A DNA stretch of 64,000 bases, taken from assembly GCA_031761405.1 (NCBI GenBank), contig JASEVX010000008.1, forward strand, positions 69,873,017-69,937,016, written 5' to 3'. The position numbers and the translations under genes were made by a program. Under the pieces are notes generated by a model. That model searched no databases and was not told where the DNA came from. It saw only the letters and a list, made by a program, of their open reading frames with translations. Shown one piece after another: positions 23,215 to 57,647 of this stretch. The DNA is from Serripes groenlandicus. Lineage: Eukaryota > Mollusca > Bivalvia > Cardiida > Cardiidae. Numbering within the stretch: the stretch's first letter is position 1; every line of letters starts with the position of its first letter.

Positions 23215-25462
23215 TGGCACCATTCCTTCAATTAACAACTATATAATAATACTGTAGCTTCAGTTGACGCAGTATTACTTCCATTAACAATTATATAATA
23301 ATACTGTCGCTTCAGTTGACACCATTCCTTCCATGAACAACTATATAATAATACTGTCGCTTCAGTTGACGCAGTATTACTTCCATTAACAACTATAGTA
23401 TAATACTGTCGCTTCAGTTGGCACCATTCCTTCAATTAACAACTATATAATAATACTGTCGCTTCAGTTGACGCCATTCCTTCCATTAAAAACTATAGAA
23501 TAATAATGTCGTTTCAGTTGACGGAGTATTCCTTCCATTAACAACTATAGAATAATACTGTCGTTTCAGTTGACGGAGTATTCCTTCCATTAACAACTAT
23601 AGAATAATACTGTCGCTTCAGTTGACGCCATTACTTCCATTAACAACTATAGAATAATACTGTCGCTACAGTTGACGAAATATTCCTTCCATTAACAGCT
23701 ATAAAATAATACTTTCGATTCAGTTGACGCCATTCCTTCCATGAAGAACTATAGAATAATACTGTCGCTTCACTTGAATTCCTTCCATTAACAACTATAG
23801 AATAATACTGTCGCTACAGTTGACGCAATATTCCTTCCATTAACAACTAACGAATAATACTGTCGCTTCAGTTGACGCCATTCCTTCCATTATCAACTAT
23901 AGGTTAAAACTGTCGCTTCAGTTGACGCCATTCCTTCCATTATCAACTATAGGTTAAAACTGTCGCTTCAGTTGACGCCATTCCTTCCATTATCAACTAT
24001 AGGTTAAAACTGTCGCTTCAGTTGACGCCATTCCTTCCATTATCAACTATAGGTTAAAACTGTCGCTTCAGTTGACGCCATTCCTTCCATTATCAACTAT
24101 AGGTTAAAACTGTCGCTTCAGTTGACGCCATTCCTTCCATTATCAACTATAGGTTAAAACTGTCGCTTCAGTTGACGCCATTCCTTCCATTATCAACTAT
24201 AGGTTAAAACTGTCGCTTCAGTTGACGCCATTCCTTCCATTATCAACTATAGGTTAAAACTGTCGCTTCAGTTGACGCCATTACTTCCTTTACCAATTAA
24301 TCCATTATCAACTATATAATGATACTGTCGCTTTAGTTGGCGCAATATTTCTTCCATTAACAACAATGGAATAATACTGTTGCTTCAGTTGACGCCATTC
24401 CTTCTATTAACAACTATAGAAAACTACTGTCGCTTCAGTTGAAGCCATTACTTCCATGAACAACTATAGACTAATACTGTCGCTTCAGTTGACGCAGTAT
24501 TCTTTCAATTACCAACTAACGAATAATACTGTCGCTTCAGTTGACGCCATTACTTCCATTAACAACTATAGAATAATACTGTCGCTTCAGTTGACGCAGT
24601 ATTCCTTCCATTACCAACTAACGAATAATACTGTCGCTTCAGTTGACGCCATTACTTCTATGAACAACTATAGAATAATACTGTCGCTTCAGTTGACTTC
24701 ATTACTTCCATTAACAACTATAGAATAATACTGTCGCTTCAGTTGACTTCATTACTTCCATTAACAACTATAGGATAATACTACCGCTTTAGTTGACGCC
24801 ATTATTCCATTAACAACTATATAATAATACTGTCGCTTCAGTTGACGCAGTATTCCTTCCATTAATAACTATAGGATAATACTATTGCTTGAGTTGACGC
24901 CATTACTTCCATAAACAACTACATAAAGATATTGTCGCTTCAGTTGACGCAGTATTCCTTCCATTAATAACTATAGGATAATACTGTCGCTTTAGTTGAC
25001 ACCATTACTTACATTAACAACTATAGGATAATACTGTCGCTTCAGTTGACGCAGTATTCCTTCCATTACCAACTATAGGATAATACTGTCGCTTCAGTTG
25101 ACGCCATTACTTCCATTAACAACTATAGGATAATACTGTCGCTACATTTGACGAAATATTCCTTCCATTAACAACTATAGAATAATAATGTCGCTACAGT
25201 TGATGCCATTCCTTCCATTAACAACTACAGAATAATACTGTCGCTTCATTTGACGCAGTATTCCTTCCATTAACAACTATAGAATAATACTGTCGCTACA
25301 GTTGACGCAATATTCCTTCCATTAACAACTATAGAATAATAATGTCGCTTCAGCTGACGCCATTCCTTCCATGAACAACTATAGAATAATACTGTAGCTT
25401 CAGTTGACGCCATTCGTTCCATGAACAATGATAGAATAATACTGTCGCTTCAGTTGACTCAG
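23215..25462 (+). repeat. 50-bp minisatellite, about 45 copies
   Basis: Unit GTTGACGCCATTCCTTCCAT, TAACAACTATAGAATAATAC, TGTCGCTTCA. A block at about 23880-24270 holds eight near-identical copies of a TTATCAACTATAGGTTAAAAC variant, a local homogenisation. Frames are open on both strands for up to 90 codons; non-coding. Confidence 0.95.
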
Positions 25463-25980
25463 TATAATTTCATTATTATGGGCAATTTCCCCCTTTTTAG
25501 CAAGGGGTTCGTTAGAGCCAATTGCTATAGTAGGCGAAATTCGAAGACAATCACCATTTCGAAACTGAAATCTAGACTAGTGTTTTACAATATCTGTCTT
25601 TCTATATCAGCTCTCCGTTTCTGAACACCATCTTGGGTTCAGAGAGATGTCTTGGTAGTTGTAGACCGTCAATGAAAGTGGATGATATGTGGAATATTTT
25701 TTTTAAAAATGAATGAACTGTTGCCAGTTAATACCCATGTTGTACTTTTCGAACGCCAAAAATTTCTTGTCTAAAAATCAAAATGCGGTAACGTGTTGGC
25801 ATATCAGCCGAAAAATGGGTTTGATTCGCTCGAAAGAAGTTTTATGTTAAAATGTATGAATTACATGATTAAAAGATAAAATGTTTTTCTACGCTGTCAA
25901 CATGACTTGATCTCGCGCAACATGCATGGACAAATTAAAGCAGTATGTGCATACTTTCTTCAGGTGTCATTCACACTATG
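25463..25980. other. No gene recognised
   Basis: AT-rich. A 35-bp stretch (CAAATTAAAGCAGTATGTGC ATACTTTC) at about 25932-25960 is an extra copy of the start of the LTR that follows. Confidence 0.5.
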
Positions 25981-26641
25981 AACAAATTAAAGCAGTATGT
26001 GCATACTTTCCGCAGGTGTAATAATGATTGTGATTTCAAAATTGAAATTGAATTGATGATTTTACATTAGAAAGAGGAAAGTGCTGTATATATTGTCTTA
26101 ACTTATTAAATCATGAATGAAAGTGTATCCACTCGAAGCCACGCCTCTCTTAGTGTAACATATTTCTATATAACCCATGTATTCCATGTTAATCTGTGTA
26201 TTATTAAATATTCTGCTAAGCTATATGGTTGTTCCTTCATTTAATGTTGTACACATACACTACAAATTGGCGACGAGGTTGGGATTTTATACCGCTATAA
26301 ATGATAATGATTATTTTAATTGAGGTCATCTTCGACATTTGGAACTTAATGGTTAATCACAATCGGAACAAATTAAAGCAGTAGGTGCATACGTTTATCA
26401 GGTGTATTATGATTGCGATTTTAAAATTGAATTTGAATTGATGACTTTACATTTGAAGGGGGAGGGTGTTGTGTATATTGTCTTAACAAATGAACTCATG
26501 AATGAAACGTATCCACTCAAAGCGACGCCTCTTATTGTAACATATTTCTATATAACCCATCATTTCATGTTAATCTTTGTAGTATTAAATATTCTACTAA
26601 GCTGTTTAGCTGTTCCTTCATTTAATGTTGTACACATACAC
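25981..26641 (+). mobile_element. Miniature LTR retrotransposon (TRIM-like)
   Basis: Two direct repeats, 25981-26260 and 26367-26641, about 80-85% alike by eye, both starting AACAAATTAAAGCAG and ending TTGTACACATACAC. Only about 105 bp lies between them. Immediately after the first repeat is TGGCGACGAGGTTGGGA (26268 on), placed and worded like a tRNA primer-binding site. There is no coding sequence and no clear polypurine tract. The alternative is a simple duplication. Confidence 0.55.
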
Positions 26642-28013
26642 AACACGGCCCTTATATTAATAATTTCAAAATTCATTCGCATCGTTTTGCAAAATCGCTA
26701 GGACGGTATAAACACGTATATAAATAGAAATTGTGTATCGTGAAGAACACTGCAGAGTAAAACGTACCACCGACCGATATATAAGTACCTTCAGATCAAC
26801 AACTTCTACAAATTGATTATGAATATTCACACTTATTGAGAATGTGAAAGAATAAAAAAAACGGTGCACGTATTTGTTCACCTATGTTATGGGAAAATAA
26901 CATGTTCATTTGTTTTGAGGCAGCTGTGACTGTGACTGTCTACCGCCATGCTAGACTGACCCCTACAATTTGGATTATTTTGTATTAATGTAGTTTATTG
27001 TTAAAAGAATCTCCAGGCACGGACCATTCATTATTGTTCTATTATAGCAGTGTAAATATTCTTTTGCTTATGAAATGAATCATGTTAGTTTTAAAAGAAT
27101 TATATAAATTATTTCAAACAAGGTAAAAAAACAAACAAAGGCCACCATATTTTGTTTTTAGTAACCAGAAAATGCAGATACAGATTATTTTTTGCTTTGA
27201 TATTTTAATTTTAATTTTAATATAGTTTTCCTTGTTATGCAGCATTCTTTTGATATTGATATAGCATGCATTGTGACTAATGCATCAATGAGTGTGTAAA
27301 CTATGCAACGACCTCTGTAGAATACCGCTTAAAAGTCAAATAACAGATTGCGATAGACCAACATTCTGTGTATACAAAGTCCATATTGTGCATTCAACTA
27401 AAATATTATTCAATTAACGGACATACCAAGGTCTTCTTGTGAAGTGTATGTGATAACAAAATGTGATCGGTAGATCCTTGTCCTAATGTATTCCGTGATC
27501 TGCAGTTAGCCCCTTGCTGGCAGCACTTTGAGTACTTTGATTACCATTTTGATGGCGTCCCTTACCTGCGATGCACTAAGCCCTATGCAGTAACACAATA
27601 GAAGTAGAAGTTAGCTGGTTTCTAAATCATCAAAGGTTGGATGAGAGCGCTTTGTAACGTCGCTGTATGGAAAAAGTTCCGTCCTTAGAAGCACGTGAAA
27701 AATATCTGAGTGCAATATCAGTGCGTGCAATATCGATCCGTGCAATATCGACGGATACTGCATCCATTTTCCAAATGGAAAATAGAAGGAAAAATATCAA
27801 AGTATACAAAAACGTATCATACATCAAGTGTATAGGATAAAACAACGAAATCGAAGAAAACATTCTCAACACTGATTCAGCGTGATTTAACTGTCACATT
27901 GGCTTTTGTGAACATTGTAAATCCAGATCAGCCTGTGCACCCTAAAAAACCCAGAGCAAGCTGATCTGAGCAGACACTGTTCAGAAATACAAGCGTATAT
28001 TTTTCCCCTATAT
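26642..28013. other. No gene recognised
   Basis: Ordinary AT-rich intergenic DNA. A short stretch at 27961-27995 (CAGACACTGTTCAGAAATAC) echoes the 35-bp minisatellite unit. Confidence 0.45.
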
Positions 28014-28215
28014 GTGGCGCAGAGGTAGAGCGACGGCCTCTCGTACCAAAGGTCCGTGGTTCGAGTCCCGTGATGAGCGGGTTCTGACCTTGGGATTTTT
28101 CCCACACAAACGGCGCGAGTATACTGGTTAAGTCTCCACGAAGCAGACTTCGAACGTGAATAATCTAAGCCAAAAGTCTTGTTTCGCAATCGATGTAAAA
28201 TAAATAAGTTTAAAC
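28014..28215 (+). mobile_element. SINE family 1, second copy
   Basis: GTGGCGCAGAGGTAGAGCG and GGTTCGAGTCC boxes, the same body as 17222-17424, and an AAATAAATAAGTTTAAACT tail. It lies directly beside the 26-bp minisatellite. Confidence 0.85.
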
Positions 28216-28220
28216 TAAAC

Positions 28221-28929
28221 TATAGATGTCCGTGCTCTAATTAGTATATAGATGTCCGTGCTTTAGCTATTTTATAGATGTCCGTGCTCTAGCTATTCTA
28301 TAGATGTCCGTGCTCTAGCTATTCTAGATATGTCCGTGCTCTAACTACTCTTTGAATGTTCGTGCTCTAACTACTCTATAGGTATCCGTGCTATAACTAC
28401 TATATAGATGTTCGTGCTTTAACTACTATATAGAAGCCCATGCTCTAACTACTTTAACGATGTCCGTGCTCTAGCTATTCTATAGATGTTCATGCTCTAA
28501 CTATTAAATAGATTTTCATGCTCTAACTATTACATATATGTCCGTGCTCTAACTACTATATATATGTCCGTGCTCTAACGACTATATATATGTCCATGCT
28601 CTAACTACTATATATATATGTCCATGCTCTAACTACTCTATAGATGGCCGTGCTCTAACTACTCTATAGATTTCCATTCTCTAACGACTTTTTAGATGTC
28701 CATGCTCTAACTACTCGTTAGATGTCCGTTCTCTAACTACTCTATATATGTCCGTTATGTAACGACTCTTTAGATGTCCGTGCTCTAACGACTCTTTAGA
28801 TGTCCGTTCTCTAACTACTCTATAGATGTCCATGCTCTAACTACTCTATAGATGCCCGTGCTTTAACTACTCTATATATGTCCGTGCTCTAACTAATCTA
28901 TAGATGTCCGTGATCTCACTACTCTATAG
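28221..28929 (+). repeat. 26-bp minisatellite, about 27 copies
   Basis: Unit TATAGATGTCCGTGCTCTAA plus CTACTC; copies are moderately diverged. Confidence 0.9.
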
Positions 28930-29982
28930 TAGAAATCGGCTCTACATATTCGACTCGGTGCACTGTCCGTGAGCTTTGTACGTTTGGCGTATGCATCATT
29001 GCGAATTATGTCATCTGTCATATTAGTTATTTCAAGATGGACTCACAAAGTCAGATATATTCTGAAGAAAGCCTAGGGTCATTCCCTCCAAAATATAACT
29101 TTCAAATAAGTTTTAAATTACTTTAATGAATGGTTTAAGGCCGATTTAGGCCTATAACCCTTCAATATTATAAAAGTATTTAGATTTGTTTTTACTGTAA
29201 CAATTTCCTATTTGATCCTTTATTCAGGGATTTAAAAAAAAAATTGTAACGTCTTTAACGTTTTAATTTTTAATCGAAACCAACTTTGGATAGCGGAAAG
29301 CCTAATAGTGCCAATGATACTTGGACGAAAAAGATGCCAACCAAAATCTAATGGACGAAAAAATGCTTCAATGGCATCTATTTCCGTAACTTCCGGTGAA
29401 TATTTCGCATTGTCAGTTCCGAACATTTTGTTAGTATTGTTTTTTAAATGTAGTCCATTATGACCATAGTAAATTACAGCATTAAAGCAGTTTTAGAATA
29501 GTTATCAGCACACAATTCGTACAGTTTCTGCTTTGGTCATCCTAGGCCTACAACAAAAATTGTGTGTTCAAGTTTTCCAATTTTGTTGCCTCAAGTAAAA
29601 GTGGGTGGGGTTGTATTATCGCAGTACATGTATCATTCAGTACAAATTCAAAAATGTCCTTCGGACACAGACGCCCTGTTGTTGGTCTTCTTTTGAAACT
29701 GAACTATGCAGAGAACTTTTCTCAATCAAAATCAATGGAGCACAAAACGAGAACTAGGACCACATAATCCACTTTTAAGTTAACAAATCTGTGGCAGGCT
29801 ACTGTCAAACATATGAAAAATCTCTGCAAGTTTTAATAATTGATAACATTTGAAATGGTTGTGACAATTGTGCAATTTCTCCCTTTTTTTTCAAAAGTTG
29901 ATAAATTTTAACCCTGCATGATCATGAAAGTGTCAGATAGCCTGTGGGTCAAACGAGGATTTTTTAATACTTGTATTTTCAG
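28930..29982 (+). promoter_or_regulatory. Upstream region of PSMD14, probable promoter
   Basis: About 1 kb between the last minisatellite and the first coding exon. ACTTCCGG at about 29389-29396 is an ETS-type site, common in housekeeping proteasome promoters. A splice acceptor (TTGTATTTTCAG, ending 29982) lies 19 bases before the start codon, so transcription probably begins further up with a non-coding first exon. No TATA box was chosen. Part of 29780-29935 is a degraded TTAACCC MITE. Confidence 0.35.
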
Positions 29983-30001
29983 ATAAATATTTGGTAGAAG
30001 A

Positions 30002-53419
<23,418 letters not shown>

Positions 53420-53509
53420 TTGGGTTCATGGAATGACATTTTATCATGTATACATGTGTTAAACAAGCCGTAAAGTTAATACTGGTTTTGTTAAGTGCTA
53501 ACTCTAAAG

Positions 53510-54140
53510 TAAACCTTTTCCAATATTCAACAAATTTGCAGAAGAAAATATCAATGAGAATCTGTATAAATGAGAGCGTGTTTGTTGAAAAGAGTTACAT
53601 TGTGACAAAAGGATAATCTGCTCATACTGACCAAATTATTCATTTGCCACACTTTTTTCAAAAGCATCTGCTTCAAATGGGTCAACCATTTCCCAATTGT
53701 TGACGCCTCTGCGGCAAATGACTTTCTAAAACGTTTAGGCCTTTTGCCCGAATGTTTTCAATGTTTTTCAATAATTCAACTTTCCTTCATAGTGATCTTC
53801 ATTTTTAAAAATTTCTCCGCCAAATATGGTTATTTTGTATATAAATGAAAAGTTACTGCATTGAATAGATTGTAAGACATCCTGGTGAAAGAATAAATTG
53901 TTCATAAGGAATAACTTATTCTTTAGTCACAATGGTTTTAAAATGTTAAGCTGCAGGTGCATCAAAATACGATTGCATGTGGGAAATGCTTCAGAGTTGA
54001 ACTTGCTTATGATGAGCAATTTCTCCTTTTGTATCAATGTTTTCAACTCTATTCAATAACTACATCAATTTATATACTAGACCAGTCTTTTGCTGCAGAT
54101 TAGCTCTATGTGGAAAAGGGTTAACTAGGCGATGTATGTT
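53510..54140. mobile_element. Cluster of degraded TTAACCC MITEs after PSMD14
   Basis: Repeated fragments of the family: AACCTTTTCCAATATTCAAC; GACGCCTCTGCGGCAAATGA; GATGAGCAATTTCTCCTTTTG; TATGTGGAAAAGGGTTAA. No intact copy. These lie in what is probably the PSMD14 3' UTR or just beyond. Confidence 0.5.
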
Positions 54141-54216
54141 GGTTAGAACAGTTCAGTTATTGTATTGGAATGGTATGTTTGAATTTATACTACAATGTGA
54201 AATATATTTCAACAAA

Positions 54217-54222
54217 AATAAA
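54217..54222 (+). promoter_or_regulatory. PSMD14: Candidate polyadenylation signal of PSMD14
   Basis: AATAAA about 800 bp after the stop, followed by a GT-rich CGTGTTCAAACTGTCTGAGT. An earlier GAATAAATT near 53891 is the alternative. Confidence 0.35.
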
Positions 54223-54318
54223 ACAAAACGTGTTCAAACTGTCTGAGTTGACTATTTATTTTACAACGCCCATCTTTTAAAACATGTCCTTCGTTTATAG
54301 TGACTACCCCAGTATTTG

Positions 54319-54546
54319 TTAACCCTTTTCCTCATATAGACGCTTTCTGACGCCTCTGCATCAGACAGCTTTTTGAAAACATAGTGACAAAAGAAGATAT
54401 TGTTCAAAACAAGCAATTTCTCCTTTTGCCACAATGTTTTCCAATTTTAGTCATAGGTTATCCATTCAATTATAGAGATTTTCTATTTTTGACAAATATG
54501 TTCAAATTCGTCTGCTGCGGAATTGTAGTATGAGGGAAAGGGTTAA
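54319..54546. mobile_element. TTAACCC MITE, full-length copy
   Basis: TTAACCCTTTTCCTCATATA to GAGGGAAAGGGTTAA, with the mirrored interior. Best preserved together with 3361-3590. Confidence 0.75.
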
Positions 54547-55146
54547 ACTGTATTTTGATTTGCAGATCTTGATCTTTTAGTGGCGCTCTGCAAAAACTAA
54601 GGCATTTGAGATAGGAATTCAAACATGATGGACTAAATTATAAGTTTATGCAGTCAGATCTCGTTCGACACATGACAAGGAATTTAATTGATAACCTATG
54701 GAATCCTTTCGAACTATTTACATTGAAAACATCTGGAAAATACGAAATGTACTTGTACATTACTTTAAGTAACATGTGATAATAACACCCTTACCATACA
54801 TATGTTATTAACTTGGACACTCCCGTATTTAAATATTCTGAATAAAGTACAAAATGCAGATTTACAGGTGTAATATCTCTGTCAGCTGTAACATAGGACA
54901 TGAAATAGTATTTTTGCATGTGAAAACATCGAGAAAACATCTTGAAAAGAGCATACAGCCACATAGATATAATCATGTAACTAAACCACCACCTATAATA
55001 AAACTATGTATACAAAAGATGGACATTCTGGCAAGAATTATGGCAAAAAATGAGAAATAATTGATCATGAGCTATTTCTCTTCTTACGTCTGTATACGGA
55101 AAAGGATAACTTCGAATCACCAGCTTTGATATTATGTTTAACTTAT
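54547..55146. other. Intergenic, no feature recognised
   Basis: AT-rich spacer between the convergent PSMD14 and BHMT-like genes. Confidence 0.5.
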
Positions 55147-55424
55147 TTAATCGCCAGTTTTGATATTTCTCGGATGTTCCGTGTGGTAGGTATTCAACTT
55201 AGTCTTGTCTCCAAACATATAGTGGTTCTCCATACATGGTCGATAACGATAGGCTGCTGGTGTCCGGCCATACTCTTCAGCGACTATACGCGGCATGGAA
55301 CCAGAGTTTCCACAGCATAGCCCTACATTCTGGATCCCGAGTTCACGAGCTTGTCTGGCGAATTCCTCGATTTGTTGGCTGCTGCACACACAGGCACAAA
55401 GGTCTACCGGGAAGGCTCTCTTAC
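55147..55424 (-). CDS. Homocysteine S-methyltransferase (BHMT-like), last coding exon
   Basis: Encodes KRAFPVDLCACVC, EEFARQARELGIQNVG, LCCGNSG, RIVAEEYGRTPAA and RPCMENHYMFG, then TAA. The GLCCG motif supplies two of the three cysteine zinc ligands of the Hcy-binding domain, which transfers a methyl group to homocysteine. Acceptor TATAATTTAG on the minus strand, joining in phase to the exon at 56110-56191. It matches the invertebrate branch (ARQARELGI..VGLCCG) better than vertebrate BHMT, which has a longer C-terminal arm. Confidence 0.85.
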
Positions 55425-56109
55425 CTAAATTATATAGATCAGAGATTAGCAACTAAATTCCTGCTTTATTTCAAGGTAAAGCAATAACTTTCCACCCTCA
55501 ATGTTTACAGGTAGAACATCCCATATCACTGAAAAGAGATTGAAGATAATGGGGGTCATGACATTGTTTGATGTAAGAAAGAAATCACTCCTTAATGATG
55601 GGCAAAAAATGGTTTTCCACATACTCAATACTGTCTGGTGAATGTCTACGATCATTTCTACATTTGATACAATACGTTTTCTGTGTTGCCTGGACTACAG
55701 CTCATACGCTGTTGAATAGCCAAGTCCGTTAGACTCGAGAGGGTGTCTAAAACTACGCTGGCGCCGCACTTTACCTATAGTAGTAGTTATTATTTCCGAC
55801 TAGAAAGCATGAACTCGATGAATGTGAGTAGTACAACTATTGTACCAATATGGTATGGTTTTGTGACGTTACTCAAAATTCACACACCATTGATCAATTT
55901 CTCGTCATGTATAATTGATAACAAGTTATAGCAGGTATATAAAAGAAGGACAATGTTTTAAGAGTAACGTTGCGCGTCTTTGTATTGTCCTACCTCGGAG
56001 CGTGGGAATATTGACATTTCTCTCGACCTTCGTTATTGGAAGATATCCATTTGTTCACGCGCGTGGTAGCAATATGCAGCACGAAGTATCTCTACTGTTA
56101 CACACTTAC

Positions 56110-56191
56110 CTGTTCCCGGGACGGACAATCCATGGAAACACGGTTCCTTTAAGGTCGTCCTGTAGGTCATGGGAAGGGCTTCTATCAGACC
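56110..56191 (-). CDS. BHMT-like gene, penultimate exon
   Basis: Encodes GLIEALPMTYRTTLKEPCFH and GLSVPGT, matching the PIAALPVPYRTT segment of Hcy S-methyltransferases. Acceptor CTATTCCAG, donor GTAAGT on the minus strand; phases fit both neighbours. Confidence 0.8.
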
Positions 56192-56342
56192 CTGGAATAG
56201 ATTCAACTTGAAGGGAAAAGGCATGAAAAAAGAAGGCTACCTGTTCCTCTTTGAAATTAAGTAAACTGGACTCACGATAACTCAAATATATCTGTTAACT
56301 CTTAACCAGTTTCTGGAACGAATCTTATTTTAGAAACAGCCT

Positions 56343-56385
56343 AGCAGCAGTTCTGATGCTGAGACGGGCCATCAGTACTGCTGCT
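56343..56385. other. Short stem-loop in the BHMT-like intron
   Basis: Arms AGCAGCAGTTCTGATG and CATCAGTACTGCTGCT pair at 15 of 16 positions around an 11-base loop. Function unknown. Confidence 0.5.
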
Positions 56386-56565
56386 GCGCTATATTCTTGA
56401 TAAGATTGTATCACTGGATTAATTTAAGTATAAATGAAGTACGAAGCTAAAATACACAAGCTAATTTAGTATAAACGATTGATACCTCGAAAATATCGAT
56501 AACTCGAAACGAGATTGATTCATTGATTGGAGTGAGTTTAACGCGGCACAACTTTGAAGGGTCGA

Positions 56566-56854
56566 GTCCCGGTAGCTCAATCGGTAACGACGCGGGCTGT
56601 CAATCGAGGGGTTTTGAGTTCGAATCCCGGCTCGGCCAACTTTCTTTCCGACGTTTGACAAAAGTCATTGCGACAATCGTCATTCGTCTTCCACCAATGG
56701 GCTAAGTCTATGTGGAAAAGCAGCCAGTTGCTTGGGAAGATTGTTGTTTGGAGTACTGGTGTGAGAAAACCAGGAAACACATGAGTAGGTGAACTGGCCG
56801 CCGTGATATGACTGAGAAATTGTTAAAAACGGCGTTAAACCCCAATCAATCAAT
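56566..56854 (+). mobile_element. SINE family 2 (tRNA-headed), best copy
   Basis: The head resembles a tRNA: CCCGGTAGCTCAATCGGTAA (A box) and GTTCGAATCCC (B box). The body is TTCCGACGTTTGACAAAAGT, TATGTGGAAAAGCAGCCAG and CCGCCGTGATATGACTGAG; the tail is GTTAAACCCCAATCAATCAA. Other copies: 11764-12009, a tail at about 20540-20592, and a minus-strand fragment at 60819-60905. It lies in the BHMT-like intron, opposite to the gene. Confidence 0.85.
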
Positions 56855-56955
56855 ACTCTTTCAAGGTGAAATTCTATATATAGATAAACCCTAAATCTCT
56901 CTCTCTCTCTCTCCTTTGGAGGAAATAAAGTAGGATACGAATTAATGAATCTTAC

Positions 56956-57092
56956 CTTGCACGTCTTTTTAATTCTCTTCAACAAAGGCATCATTGTATC
57001 AGGCCACAGTTCAGACCGACAACCGCCGCCCCAGCGTTCTGCAGTTCCTTCATAGCGTGTACAATATCAACACCTTCAGCCGTCAGGTCTCC
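56956..57092 (-). pseudogene. BHMT-like gene, GLNC exon, frameshifted and rearranged
   Basis: Minus strand reads GDLTAEGVDIVHAMKELQNA then GAAVVGLNC, the third zinc-ligand Cys. It then loses the frame (about 7 bases short of the family pattern) before TMMPLLKRIKKTCK and a proper GTAAG donor. Upstream, a 34-base piece of the exon is repeated (57045-57078 and 57095-57128). Confidence 0.7.
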
Positions 57093-57128
57093 AATTCCTT
57101 CATAGCGTGTACAATATCAACACCTTCA

Positions 57129-57318
57129 AAAAAGTTTTGCATGCAACTACATTAAGAGACCATATCTTAGTAATTACTTGATGCATTGCATTGAAACTTT
57201 ATACAGCTCTTCCAAAACATCACACCTATGTAAACAATCAAGTACTCTTATGCAAGTTATGGCCCTTTTTGGATTTAAAAAAATTCTGGTTAAAGTTTTG
57301 CAACTACATTTATAGTAC
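57129..57318 (-). repeat. Pearl-like core fragment splitting the BHMT-like exon
   Basis: Contains GTTTTGCATGCAACTACATT, CATATCTTAGTAATTACTTG and CAAGTTATGGCCCTTTTTGG, the same unit as the array at 57715-58330. It lies between pieces of the exon. Confidence 0.65.
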
Positions 57319-57378
57319 ATAGCGTGTACAATATCAACACATTCAGCCGTCCAGAGGATGCGGACATTGTTATTACTG
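57319..57378 (-). pseudogene. BHMT-like exon, displaced 5' piece
   Basis: After an acceptor (GGTCTCCCAG), reads VITMSASSG, then lacks about 7 bases (the DLT codons), then TAECVDIVHAM. This is the expected upstream half of the GLNC exon, separated from the rest by a 190-bp repeat. Confidence 0.55.
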
Positions 57379-57476
57379 CTGGGAGACCTGGGGAAGAAAT
57401 AATTATGGTTCTCTTTTGGATGTCTGGCATCCGTGTACGGTCAAATACACAACAATACAGACACATTGTTTGTTTA

Positions 57477-57637
57477 GGAAATATATCTCATTGTGAGTGA
57501 TATACCGGCTCTTATATCACGATTTGGAGTTCAGGTGTGTAGTAAATTTATCACTCATTCGTGATTAATTTATACACACATGAACGACAAATCGTGATAT
57601 AAGAGCCGGTATATCACTCATAATGAGATATATTTCC
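57477..57637. mobile_element. Foldback MITE, near-perfect 161-bp inverted repeat
   Basis: The left arm GGAAATATATCTCATT...GTGATATACCGGCTCTTATA is mirrored almost base for base on the right; the whole element can fold into a stem of about 70 pairs. No coding capacity and no clear target duplication. Confidence 0.8.
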
Positions 57638-57647
57638 ATTCTAGCAC

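Noticed and set aside
23232..24728. Open frames on both strands
   Set aside because: 50-bp minisatellite; no unique sequence.
20809..25462. CRISPR-like regular repeats
   Set aside because: Units are contiguous with no unique spacers, and the genome is eukaryotic.
26402..26701. 99-codon open frame
   Set aside because: Falls in the second LTR-like repeat; the first repeat has no equivalent frame.
56566..56640. tRNA gene on the plus strand
   Set aside because: The head continues into a repeat body shared with 11764-12009; a SINE.
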